Below are positions 9,599-18,920 of a DNA stretch of 64,000 bases, piece after piece. This DNA comes from Sinomicrobium sp. (GTDB lineage: Bacteria; Bacteroidota; Bacteroidia; Flavobacteriales; Flavobacteriaceae). The translations under genes were made by a program, and so were the position numbers. How positions within the stretch are numbered: the first letter of the stretch is position 1; each line of letters opens with the position of its first letter. The stretch is taken from NCBI GenBank assembly GCA_029266035.1, contig JAJUFH010000002.1, forward strand, positions 1 through 64,000. The letters run 5' to 3'. The notes under the pieces are model-generated. The model worked only from the letters and a program-made list of their open reading frames with translations. It did no database searches and had not been told where the DNA came from.

Positions 9599-10412
9599 GT
9601 TGCTTACCACTCTCCTTTCCGAGCTCAACCGCCCTTTCAAAAGCTGCATAAGCCGCTTCTTTGATTAATTCTTTTACATTGTTCTCCTCCATAGAGTCGA
9701 GTGCTGCACGAGTAGTCCCTCCTTTTGAGGCCACTCGGTCCATCCAAGCGTCGGGATCGAGATCTGAACTGTTGAACAGCTCTACCGCTCCTTGAAAAGT
9801 TTGGGTCACCATAAGTCGCGCATCCCTTTGGGAAAATCCCATTTTATGAGCAGCTTCCATCATCGACTGCATAAAATAGAAAATGTATGCCGGACCGGAA
9901 CCAGATATTCCGGTAGATTTGTCAATTTCCGTTTCGTCGGCCACACGTACCGATCTTCCGGTGGTATCTATAAGCCGTTCTACCGTGAGCAGCTCCAATC
10001 TGGAAACTTCCTCAGAGGCTGTAAACGAGGTAAACCCTTGACCTACCTTAGCCGGAAGATTGGGCATCGCTCTCACAATCTTTCTGATATCCATTGCTTC
10101 TCTCATGGTTTGTATGGTTACTCCTGCCATGATGGAAACAAAAATCTGATCGGGTTTTTTGTAGTTGCGAATCACTTCAAAAAGCGCATCGCTATTGTAC
10201 GGCTTTACGGCGATAAAAACAATATCGGCCTTAGGAAGGCAGTCTTCTATCCTTTCGTAGACATCAAACGCGCCATTTTCTTTTAGCGCCTGGGTTTTCT
10301 CCTGGGCACTGTCCAAAATCATAAGATCCTTTTTTCTCAATAAGTCTGATTGGGCCATGCCCTGGGCGTAGGTTAGCCCCATATTGCCGGCGCCAATTAC
10401 AAGAACTTTCAT
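9591..10412 (-). CDS. proC: Pyrroline-5-carboxylate reductase
   Basis: VLVIGAGNMGLTYAQGM; STGISGSGPAYIFYFMQSMMEAA; proC-proB-proA operon context. Confidence 0.95.
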   Translation of the reverse strand: MKVLVIGAGNMGLTYAQGMAQSDLLRKKDLMILDSAQEKTQALKENGAFDVYERIEDCLPKADIVFIAVKPYNSDALFEVIRNYKKPDQIFVSIMAGVTIQTMREAMDIRKIVRAMPNLPAKVGQGFTSFTASEEVSRLELLTVERLIDTTGRSVRVADETEIDKSTGISGSGPAYIFYFMQSMMEAAHKMGFSQRDARLMVTQTFQGAVELFNSSDLDPDAWMDRVASKGGTTRAALDSMEENNVKELIKEAAYAAFERAVELGKESGKQHV

Positions 10413-10873
10413 TTAATAGGTTTTTAAGATTAATAATTATTTCACCTACTGACACCGCAAGGAACGTGCTGAAATTTCATACAAATTTCCTATACACTAA
10501 AAAATAACCAAACAAAAATACCGCAATAACCTGAAAAACAACAACTTAAATACATGTAAGTTATATATATAACAGTATTCACCAACTTTATGAGGCCTGA
10601 CAGGAATCCGACATATATGCACCCTCCCTGAAAAAACGGCAGGTTTTATGTTGTATAATCAACATACTTTGATTTATACAACACATTGATATGATTTCAA
10701 CCACCAAAGGAATAGTGTCTTACCTGAAATAGGAGTGTTTTAAATGTATAAGACAAGGATCTGCATTCTCTCGTTCTACCATTTTCGATATGGTTTCAAA
10801 CTCTGCTTAAAAAAAACTAAATCAATACTTTTTCACGGTATGTTTTGCTACTAATTTGTACGGCTTACAACAA

Positions 10874-10906
10874 AAAAGACTGCCTTAAAATTTAAAGCAG
10901 TCTTTT
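10874..10906 (-). terminator. Intrinsic terminator downstream of the OMP pseudogene
   Basis: AAAAGACTGC cttaaaatttaaa GCAGTCTTTT. Confidence 0.8.
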
Positions 10907-10942
10907 GAGTAAATAGGTTTATATCTACTTTCTATTTCAAAT

Positions 10943-11491
10943 TTAGAAACGGTATCCGAAACCGATTTGGAAATTGCGAGTTTTTACTGATAGATCGTAA
11001 CCACCCGTATCATATCCATCTAAATCGGCTATATCGCTTACACCAATAGTATATCTCGCATCAAAGAAGATCCCTCCTGCAAGTTCATAGCCAGCTCCGA
11101 TATTCAGTCCGAAATTGGTTTTTTTAAAACCTTCAGTACCTCCGTCGGCATCCACCAATATTCCAAATTGAGGTCCCGCATGAACACTGAGTCCTTCTAT
11201 CACATAATACTTGCAAGAACGGGAATATTCACAAACGATACATGCCCTGCATCAACACCTTCACTGGAATACAAAGCCTCGGGTTGAATGTGAAATATTT
11301 CAGAGATTGTGAAATCTGCCAATCCCCTACATAGAATCCTGTTTTTCCGTCGGGTGTAGCACCAATACCATTTGCATCAAACTTGATATTTGAAAAGTTA
11401 ACCCCTGCTTTAAGACCGAAGGTCACTTCTTGTCATTAGCCATTGATACAGTTCCGAATGCCATTGCGGCTACAAGCAAAAGTTTTTTCAC
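10943..11491 (-). pseudogene. Outer membrane beta-barrel (porin family) pseudogene with several frameshifts
   Basis: Signal peptide (V/M)KKLLLVAAMAFGTVSMANDKK, then GLKAGVNFSNIKF..., then EIFHIQPEALYSSEGVDAGHVSFVNIPVLA, then YYVIEGLSVHAGPQFG...IGFGYRF lie in different frames; collinear with the intact paralogue at 13277-13777. Confidence 0.85.
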
Positions 11492-11607
11492 AATTAAAAG
11501 TGTTAAAGTTTAGAGTGCTAATATAAACGTTATTTCCATTATTCTCTTTAGAAATGCACCTAGTGGGCAATTTATCACTTTAATCCTTCTAATTGTTGAA
11601 ACTTGTA

Positions 11608-13131
11608 CTACTGTACTCTTCTCGGCGCTACTCCTATTCTGTACCAGCCAGTTTCGTATTCCCTTGTCTTCCAATTTTCATCCTCTTTACCGAGTAGCAC
11701 TTTATCGGCAAAATTTACTATAACTTCACCTAGCTGGTCATTCCCCTGGGTAAAGGTTTTCTTTATGCTCTGGGATTCGGTAGTTTCCAGTTTGGCTCCA
11801 AACTTCAATCCTATCTTTTTGAGCACATCGCCCTGTATATCAAAATTATTGGCAAATTTCACTGTTCTAGTATCGGTGATGGTGGTGGTAACTTCCAGGT
11901 CTACTTCTTCAATTGCTATCTTTATCGAAGAAGCGTACTGATTCAAATCCCATTGAAATAGTGGAAGATTTAACTGAAGTTCTTTAAATCCTATAAACTC
12001 GGGACAGTAAAACAGTTTAAAAAATCCACTTGAGCCACATCGACTTTCGTAATTCATCTCGAACAAATCGTCGGGTGCAGCGGAAAAATATGTGATGTAT
12101 TCGTCGCCTATACCATTCCTTGCATTGATCAAAACGCTGACTTTAAACTCTAAAAAACCATCTGTCCAATCGGGATCGGAGGGATTGTAGCTTATTTTCC
12201 TCATCGGGTCGTCATCCTGGTCACTTACTTTACCAAGTGCTCCCTCTCCTCCTTTCATGGCAAAAAAGCTGATGTGTTCCTGATAGTCGTATGAAAACTC
12301 TCCTTCGGTAGTATCTGGTGTCATCCCGTAATAAATATAATCTCGATGCCAACCATTAGTACCTTCAAAGACTTCATAGGCTTCTTTTAGTTTTTGATCC
12401 GGACTGGAAATCTGCCTCGCAGCCATAGTGCGCTGTTTGTCGTTTTGCCTAAGACTTCCATCGAATACCTCGTCGAGAAAACGATAATTCACTCCACCTC
12501 GAAATACAGTAACCCCCATTGATTTAGCGGTCGATGAATACAAACCTTCGCCTGTAATTACCCTTTCGTTTTCCTTAACTACTACAACTGGAAAGGCGGG
12601 TATCATTTTAGCTTCTGCCATCTCCTCTTCTCCCGTTCCACTTACGTAATACACTTTCTCACCATCGCTCAAAGCCACGGCAACCCAAGGAATTTGCGTC
12701 GAAGTATTCCAGTTATGGGCAGAAAAGGTGTCCATAGGAAGAGAAGGTACAAAGACGGTAAGTCCCGGTACGCCCTCTAAAATCGCGGCAAAAGCTTCCT
12801 TATCCTCTCCTCTTTCCTCTGCCAACAGAGCGGCAAATGTACTGCCGTCTGCGAGCTGTTCGTCTTTAACAGCGTGATAAAGCACATCGTAATCGTTGTT
12901 GAACATCTGTAGGGCCTCTTCTTTCAAAAAGATCCTCAAGGTCTCGCTCTTGTGCATGGCTCCAGCCAAGGCCTTTGCAAAGCTTATCGCTGTACTGTCG
13001 CTGGCATTGACAGTCACAGTCTCCTCCATACCCGCATCATCTGCCGAGACTTCGGCATGCGGAGTTTCCTGCTCACACGACCACAATAGGGTCAGTGATA
13101 GACATAAGTAAAAAAAGCAAGTTTTTTTCAT
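11608..13131 (-). CDS. Hypothetical lipoprotein
   Basis: MKKTCFFYLCLSLTLLWSCEQE lipobox; no confident family. Start moved to the MKK codon. Confidence 0.75.
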   Translation of the reverse strand: MKKTCFFYLCLSLTLLWSCEQETPHAEVSADDAGMEETVTVNASDSTAISFAKALAGAMHKSETLRIFLKEEALQMFNNDYDVLYHAVKDEQLADGSTFAALLAEERGEDKEAFAAILEGVPGLTVFVPSLPMDTFSAHNWNTSTQIPWVAVALSDGEKVYYVSGTGEEEMAEAKMIPAFPVVVVKENERVITGEGLYSSTAKSMGVTVFRGGVNYRFLDEVFDGSLRQNDKQRTMAARQISSPDQKLKEAYEVFEGTNGWHRDYIYYGMTPDTTEGEFSYDYQEHISFFAMKGGEGALGKVSDQDDDPMRKISYNPSDPDWTDGFLEFKVSVLINARNGIGDEYITYFSAAPDDLFEMNYESRCGSSGFFKLFYCPEFIGFKELQLNLPLFQWDLNQYASSIKIAIEEVDLEVTTTITDTRTVKFANNFDIQGDVLKKIGLKFGAKLETTESQSIKKTFTQGNDQLGEVIVNFADKVLLGKEDENWKTREYETGWYRIGVAPRRVQ

Positions 13132-13218
13132 AATAAAAGATTTTACGTTACTTATTTGTAAGATTATACGTTTATAAATATACAAATAATAAAGAAAAAA
13201 CCTACTTTTTAAACACAA

Positions 13219-13252
13219 AAAAGCGAAAGACCAGCTGTAGTCTTTCGCTTTT
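13219..13252 (-). terminator. Intrinsic terminator downstream of OMP gene
   Basis: AAAAGCGAAAGAC cagctgta GTCTTTCGCTTTT. Confidence 0.88.
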
Positions 13253-13276
13253 GGTATGTTTAATACTTATGTCTTC

Positions 13277-13777
13277 TTAGAAAAACAGGTATCCCAAAGA
13301 TATTTGGAACACAGAGTTTTTTCCTGAACCGCCATCAGCTACATCGCTCAAACCGAAGTTGTAGCGCGCTTGTGCAAACAGGCTTCCTATCTTGTATTCT
13401 ACACCTACGGCACCTCCCATATCAAAAGATTTGATTTCGCTAATATCGTCGTCTTTGGTATTGAAACCGAATTGCGGACCGGCCATAAGGCTGAAATTCT
13501 GTACTACATAGTACTTAGCGAGTACGGGAATGTTGAGATAGTCGAGATTGAGATCTTTAAGTCCCTGAGCCGAATACAGTACTTCGGGTTGAATAGAGAA
13601 CTTACCGAGTCCTACCTCTCCCACCAAACCGAGGTGAAAACCGGTACGCCCGTCGGCATCTACATCACTGATGCTGGCGAAGTTAACCCCACCTTTGGCT
13701 CCAAAATGAAGGTTTTGTGCATTTCCAAAAAAAGCAAAACCGATAACAGCTGCAATTGCTAAAAAAGTTGTTTTCAT
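13277..13777 (-). CDS. Outer membrane beta-barrel protein (porin family)
   Basis: Signal peptide, FGAKGGVNFASI, FSIQPEVLYSAQG, NIPVLAKYYV, aromatic C-terminus LGYLFF. Confidence 0.88.
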   Translation of the reverse strand: MKTTFLAIAAVIGFAFFGNAQNLHFGAKGGVNFASISDVDADGRTGFHLGLVGEVGLGKFSIQPEVLYSAQGLKDLNLDYLNIPVLAKYYVVQNFSLMAGPQFGFNTKDDDISEIKSFDMGGAVGVEYKIGSLFAQARYNFGLSDVADGGSGKNSVFQISLGYLFF

Positions 13778-14009
13778 TGTTTAAGGTTTTAATAGTTTCT
13801 CGGTGGTAAATATACTCATTAATTTATTTACCGGTATTTTTTAATTTTTAGTTTATAATCTATTTGCTATAGTTGCATCGCTCTTAATCGGCAATAAACT
13901 ACCATATTCAACTAGTATAAAGAAGGTAGAAGCCCCTAACTCTACTCTTGTTACAACACGGCAATCTCATCGCGACATCAGTCAGCTTTTCGGAGCTTTA
14001 TTGGGCTAT

Positions 14010-15473
14010 CTATATACAGGATTTCAGGATTTTGACAGCTTGCTCCTGCTCTGCCAGATCTAAACTGGCAAAGCCCATTCTGGCAGCATTGTACTGTTGG
14101 TCTACCGAGTCGTAATACGATCCGTCGCTTATTGCCAATCCTTTTTTGCCGGCTTTTTCAGAGAGTTTTTTTAGATTGATATCGTTAAATTTTGTCCATA
14201 CCGACATTCCTCCGTTGGGAATTGTGAAACTCAGCTTGTCACCCAGCTCGTTTTTCAACAATTCGCAAAAGTGATCTCTTCGCTGCTTGTAAATTTTTAG
14301 TGATTTTTTAATGTGTTTTTCTACAACACCATCGCGATAAAGTTGGGCGAGTCCCAATTCCAAAAGCGTATCTCCCTGAAAGTCGAGTAACCTTCGGTAG
14401 GAGGTGGCAGCATCGACAAATTTTTCCACACCCGACAGAAAGCCCACCCGAACGGCCGGCGCCAGAGTTTTAGTCAGTGTCCCTATATAAACTACACTTC
14501 CATATCTATCTATACTCGCCATTGGCAACATAGGTGTACTGGCATAGTGAAAATCGTAGTCGTAATCGTCTTCTACAATCGCAAAGTTATAATCTTGTGC
14601 CAGCTCTAACAATCTGATGCGCCTCTCGGGAGACATGGTTACCGTAGTGGGAAAATGATGATGGGGAACGGTATAGATTAAAGCTGTATTCTCCCTCTTG
14701 CAAATGCGCTCTACATCTTCTATATCAAGTCCGTATTTGTCCACACTTACTTCGTGAATATTGAGTTGTAGTTGCTGAAAGAGCTCGCGGACAAAGCGGA
14801 ATCCTGGTTTACTCATAATAACATGATCACCCGGCTTAGTAATTACACGGGCAGCGATATAAATTCCCATAGTAGCACCTCGTGTCAACAACAAATTATC
14901 AGGTCTCACAGGCATCCCCCTGGTGTCATTCAGATAATTGGCCAGCACCTCGCGCAACTGCCCATTTCCTTTTGTATCGCCGTAGAGCAAGTACTTTTTA
15001 TAGGCAGGTGTTTTAGACAGTCCCCTCATAGATCGGGTCAGCTCATCTACGGGTGCTAAACGCGGATCGGGAAAGCCATCGTCGATCACGAGTCGCCTGC
15101 CTGAAGCAAACTTTATATGAGATACTCCAATCAAATTTTTATCGACCTCAAACGGTATGCTGTCGGATACCTTCTGAACGAGATCGGACTCCCCTATGGA
15201 TTTTGGCATCAGCTCCGGCAATTCATCGCTGACAAAACTGCCCTTTCTCGGTTTTTGCTCTATCCACCCTTGAGCCTGTAGTTCATCGTAAGCTGCTACT
15301 ACCGTCATACGATTTACAGACAGCCGCTCTGCAAGACTTCTCGACCCCGGTAATTTCAGTCCCCTGCGCAAACGACCACTTCTAATTTGACGAATCACCG
15401 CATTGGTAAGTTGCAGGTAAATCGGCACATTAGCCGACCTGTCAATATTCAATATATCCTGAAAGGAAGTCAT
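14010..15473 (-). CDS. MocR/PdxR-type GntR transcriptional regulator with aminotransferase domain
   Basis: GntR wHTH (PIYLQLTNAVIRQIRSGRLRRGLKLPGSRSLAERLSVNRMTVVAAYDEL) plus class I aminotransferase fold (EDDYDYDF, YIGTLTKTLAPAVRVGF). Confidence 0.93.
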   Translation of the reverse strand: MTSFQDILNIDRSANVPIYLQLTNAVIRQIRSGRLRRGLKLPGSRSLAERLSVNRMTVVAAYDELQAQGWIEQKPRKGSFVSDELPELMPKSIGESDLVQKVSDSIPFEVDKNLIGVSHIKFASGRRLVIDDGFPDPRLAPVDELTRSMRGLSKTPAYKKYLLYGDTKGNGQLREVLANYLNDTRGMPVRPDNLLLTRGATMGIYIAARVITKPGDHVIMSKPGFRFVRELFQQLQLNIHEVSVDKYGLDIEDVERICKRENTALIYTVPHHHFPTTVTMSPERRIRLLELAQDYNFAIVEDDYDYDFHYASTPMLPMASIDRYGSVVYIGTLTKTLAPAVRVGFLSGVEKFVDAATSYRRLLDFQGDTLLELGLAQLYRDGVVEKHIKKSLKIYKQRRDHFCELLKNELGDKLSFTIPNGGMSVWTKFNDINLKKLSEKAGKKGLAISDGSYYDSVDQQYNAARMGFASLDLAEQEQAVKILKSCI

Positions 15474-15553
15474 CTGGATTAGTTATTGAGTAAAAACTGG
15501 ATTATACAATTCATCCATTAAAAGTATAAATTTGAAGTGAAAACTGTGAACTT

Positions 15554-15994
15554 ATGGGAACAAAATTACCAGTAGCCTCGCTATTGTTGAGACTTGGATT
15601 GGCAGCTACAATGCTATCTGCCGTAGCCGACAGGTTTGGTTTATGGGCTGCCAAAATTTCGACTTGGGGAACTTGGAATAACTTTTTGGAGTATACCGCA
15701 TCGGTTAATTCGTTTGCCCCAGTGGGGCTGATTCCGTTTTTGGCCCAAAGCGCTACGGTGCTGGAAATTGTATTGGGTGTATTGTTGATTGTAGGTTACA
15801 AAACCCGATGGGCTGCTTTGGGTACTGCTATACTTACACTGGCCTTTGCCCTAGCCATGAGCCTTTCGTTTGGGATAAAAGCTCCTTTAGACTACAGCGT
15901 GTGGGTAGATTGTAGTGCGGCATTTTTACTGGCCTGCATTCCCAACTACAAATGGAGTATAGACGAGCTTTTACAAAAGACTTCCACTCCATAA
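15554..15994 (+). CDS. DoxX family membrane protein
   Basis: LLRLGLAATMLSAVADRFGLW; LEIVLGVLLIVGYKTRWAALGTAIL; divergent from the MocR gene. Confidence 0.8.
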   Translation: MGTKLPVASLLLRLGLAATMLSAVADRFGLWAAKISTWGTWNNFLEYTASVNSFAPVGLIPFLAQSATVLEIVLGVLLIVGYKTRWAALGTAILTLAFALAMSLSFGIKAPLDYSVWVDCSAAFLLACIPNYKWSIDELLQKTSTP

Positions 15995-16164
15995 GTCACA
16001 GCTATCGTCTTCAAAAATTTGTTACTTTTACAGAAAGTAGCACTTAGTAGCTGATTGTAAATCGTCTTCTTCTCTCGCGAGCTATATGGCTTTGTGAATA
16101 TAACGCTACAATCGGAATAAGGGACGAAAACTTTATACGACCAGGGTAAGGAATTTGTATCACA

Positions 16165-16737
16165 ATGGATAAATTACTTTCTGATATCAGGAGTTGTACG
16201 GTTTGTAAAGATTTTTTACCCTACCCTCCAAGGCCTATTGTTCAGGCGAGTAGCACTTCACAAATCGTTGTCATAGGTCAGGCTCCTGGTAAGAGGGTAC
16301 AGGATAGTGGTATTGCTTGGAACGATCCCAGCGGTGACAATCTGAGAGAGTGGCTGGGTGTAGAGAAGGATGTCTTTTACGACGAGAAAATCTTTGCTCT
16401 TATCCCTATGGGCTTTTGCTTTCCGGGTAGTGGAAAATCGGGCGACTTGCCGCCAAGACCGGAATGTGCTCCGCTATGGCACCAAAAACTACTGCACTCC
16501 ATGCCGGATATAAAACTGACTTTGTTAATCGGACTGTACGCTCAGAAGTACTACTTAAGAGAGCGCGCCAAAAAGACGCTGACAGAAACCGTACAAAACT
16601 ACGAGGAATATCTGCCCGATATCATCCCTTTACCGCATCCGTCACCGCGAAATAACATCTGGCAGAAGAAACACCCTTGGTTTAAAGAAACTCTGATACC
16701 CGTATTGCGCGAAAAAGTAAAATCTCTAGATATTTAA
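16165..16737 (+). CDS. Uracil-DNA glycosylase family protein
   Basis: IVVIGQAPGKRVQDSGIAWNDPSGDNLREWLG; IIPLPHPSPRNNIW motif. Confidence 0.88.
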   Translation: MDKLLSDIRSCTVCKDFLPYPPRPIVQASSTSQIVVIGQAPGKRVQDSGIAWNDPSGDNLREWLGVEKDVFYDEKIFALIPMGFCFPGSGKSGDLPPRPECAPLWHQKLLHSMPDIKLTLLIGLYAQKYYLRERAKKTLTETVQNYEEYLPDIIPLPHPSPRNNIWQKKHPWFKETLIPVLREKVKSLDI

Positions 16738-16829
16738 ACCGCTTTGGAGATTTGAGTCACGGTTAACCCGCCAAAAAGCACCTGAACAGGCGGAAATAGG
16801 GCGCGCTAAATGAGTATAAAGGACAGATA

Positions 16830-16867
16830 AAATTTTTATTTCTTATCTTTATGGGAAATAAAAATTT
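16830..16867. promoter_or_regulatory. 13-bp perfect inverted repeat enclosing a -7-like element upstream of the arginase-family gene
   Basis: AAATTTTTATTTC ttatctttatgg GAAATAAAAATTT, ending 11 nt before the ATG. Confidence 0.55.
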
Positions 16868-16878
16868 ATTTTTCACTC

Positions 16879-17793
16879 ATGAACCACAATATCAATATCG
16901 TAGAATTTCCCTCTAATCTCGGCCTTGAAGAACCTGCTCCCGGTAAGGAGCCGGGTGTAAAAAAGTTGCCTTCCTGGCTCCGCGAGAACGGATTTTACGA
17001 TATGCTAAAACCACAAAATATATACACAGCCAAAGCACCTGCTTACAGCGCTCGTCGCGATCCGGAAACGGGTATTCTAAACGGTACCGCTATTGTAAAC
17101 TTTGCAAAACAACAGGCCGAGCTACTCGAAGAAGTTTTGGATGAAGATCCTTTTCCGGTAATTATTGGTGGGGACTGTAGCATATTGGTAGGAAACGCTA
17201 TGGCTCTCAAGAAAAAAGGGGATTACGGACTTTTTTACCTCAACGGACAGACAAATTACGTGGTTCCTCCCTTTTCGCAATCCGACGGATTGGCAGAACA
17301 GAATCTCGCTGTAGTTTCCGGACAGGGACATCCTAAACTGAGCGATATAGACGGATTGTCTCCGTATTTTAAAGAAGAGCACATTTGGTGTGTGGGCAAT
17401 CGCGAATGCGAAGAGGAGCACCTAAACACAATACAGGAATCGGATATACACTATATGGATTTGGACACTTTGCAACACCGGGGGACAGAACACTGTACCA
17501 ATGCATTTCTCCAAATGGTAGAAGAGAAAAATCTGGACGGTTATTTTATTCACGTAGATACCGATGTGATGGACGATATGGTGATGCCTCCGGCCTTGAG
17601 CAGATCTGACGAAGGGCTTACCTATGCCGAGTTGAATCACATTATGGAGAAATTGCTCACACACGACAAGGCTGCCGGCTTGGAGATTACCTTATTGGAT
17701 CCGAATTTGGATCCTACGGCGGAGTACACGCGTGAGTTTATTGCCAATATAGGAAAGTGTATTATCGACGCCAATAAGCACTCTATGGCCTAA
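16879..17793 (+). CDS. Arginase/ureohydrolase-fold protein with degenerate metal site
   Basis: IIGGDCSILVGNAMAL, YLNGQTNY, HVDTDVMDD map to the GGDHS, DAHxD and DxDxxDP blocks. Confidence 0.85.
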   Translation: MNHNINIVEFPSNLGLEEPAPGKEPGVKKLPSWLRENGFYDMLKPQNIYTAKAPAYSARRDPETGILNGTAIVNFAKQQAELLEEVLDEDPFPVIIGGDCSILVGNAMALKKKGDYGLFYLNGQTNYVVPPFSQSDGLAEQNLAVVSGQGHPKLSDIDGLSPYFKEEHIWCVGNRECEEEHLNTIQESDIHYMDLDTLQHRGTEHCTNAFLQMVEEKNLDGYFIHVDTDVMDDMVMPPALSRSDEGLTYAELNHIMEKLLTHDKAAGLEITLLDPNLDPTAEYTREFIANIGKCIIDANKHSMA

Positions 17794-18834
17794 TCAGGAT
17801 TTATTGGCTAGCTGACCGCAGGCTGCATCGATATCCTTACCTCTCGAACGGCGTATAGTAACAGTGATACCACTGTCTTCCAAAACCTCTTTATAGCGTT
17901 CGAGTGCTGCCGGATTTGCCTGTGCGAATTCTTCATCCCCTATGGGGTTGTATTCTATGATATTTACCTTAGAGGGAGCAAATCTGCAAAAGCGGGCCAG
18001 GGCCTCGGCGTCTTTACGCTGGTCGTTGATTCCTTTCCAAACCACGTATTCGTAGGTAATTCTGCTCTTGGTTTTCTGATACCAGTACTGCAACGCTTCG
18101 CGAAGGTCTTTTAGCGGAAAATGCTCGTTGAAGGGCATAATGGATGTGCGGATATCGTCGATAGCCGAATGCAAGGAAACTGCCAATTTGAATTTCACCT
18201 CGTCGTCGGCCAGTTTTCTAATCATTTTAGGCACTCCTGAAGTCGACACTGTAATGCGCTTGGGCGACATTCCGAGACCATCGGAGGCGGTTATCCTGTC
18301 GATTGCTTTGATTAGATTACTGTAGTTCATAAGCGGTTCGCCCATGCCCATAAAGACAATATTGCTCAACGGCCTGTTGTAATACAGCCTGCTCTGTCGG
18401 TCTATGGCCACCACCTGATCGTAAATCTCGTCGGGCTGAAGGTTTCTCATCCGTTTCAACTTGGCTGTAGCGCAAAACTTGCAGTCTAAACTACATCCCA
18501 CCTGACTAGAAACACAAGCCGTAGTACGGGTATCGGTGGGAATAAGCACCGACTCTACTACAAGTCCGTCGTGTAGTTTTACCGCATTCTTAATCGTTCC
18601 GTCACTACTGCGCTGCATGCGGTCTACCCGAATGTGATTGATCACAAAATGAGCTTCAAGCATCTGCCTCGTCTGCAAGGAGAGATTGGTCATCCCTTCA
18701 AAGCTATGCGCTCCTTTAGTCCACAACCATTCGTACACCTGATTCCCCCTAAAGGCTTTATCTCCCTTAGAAGTAAAAAAATCCCGCAACTGATCACGAC
18801 TCAGTGCTCTTATATCTCGTTTTTCAGTTAGCAT
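17794..18834 (-). CDS. rlmN: 23S rRNA (adenine2503-C2)-methyltransferase RlmN
   Basis: SSQVGCSLDCKFCATAKLKRMRNL radical SAM motif; FMGMGEPLMNYSN; C-terminal RRSRGKDIDAACGQL. Confidence 0.97.
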   Translation of the reverse strand: MLTEKRDIRALSRDQLRDFFTSKGDKAFRGNQVYEWLWTKGAHSFEGMTNLSLQTRQMLEAHFVINHIRVDRMQRSSDGTIKNAVKLHDGLVVESVLIPTDTRTTACVSSQVGCSLDCKFCATAKLKRMRNLQPDEIYDQVVAIDRQSRLYYNRPLSNIVFMGMGEPLMNYSNLIKAIDRITASDGLGMSPKRITVSTSGVPKMIRKLADDEVKFKLAVSLHSAIDDIRTSIMPFNEHFPLKDLREALQYWYQKTKSRITYEYVVWKGINDQRKDAEALARFCRFAPSKVNIIEYNPIGDEEFAQANPAALERYKEVLEDSGITVTIRRSRGKDIDAACGQLANKS

Positions 18835-18863
18835 CTACCTTAAATTGGAAGCCTGCAGTAATA

Positions 18864-18905
18864 AACCATCAACCACAAACCACAAACCACAAACCACAAA
18901 CCACA
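18864..18905. repeat. Heptamer tandem repeat (AACCACA)x5 plus one degenerate unit
   Basis: Five perfect AACCACA units at 18871-18905, preceded by AACCATC. Confidence 0.95.
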
Positions 18906-18920
18906 AACTCCCCCCCTACA

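Noticed and set aside
18864-18905. Possible CRISPR-like array (AACCACA repeats)
   Set aside because: Seven-bp units in direct tandem with no spacers and no cas genes.
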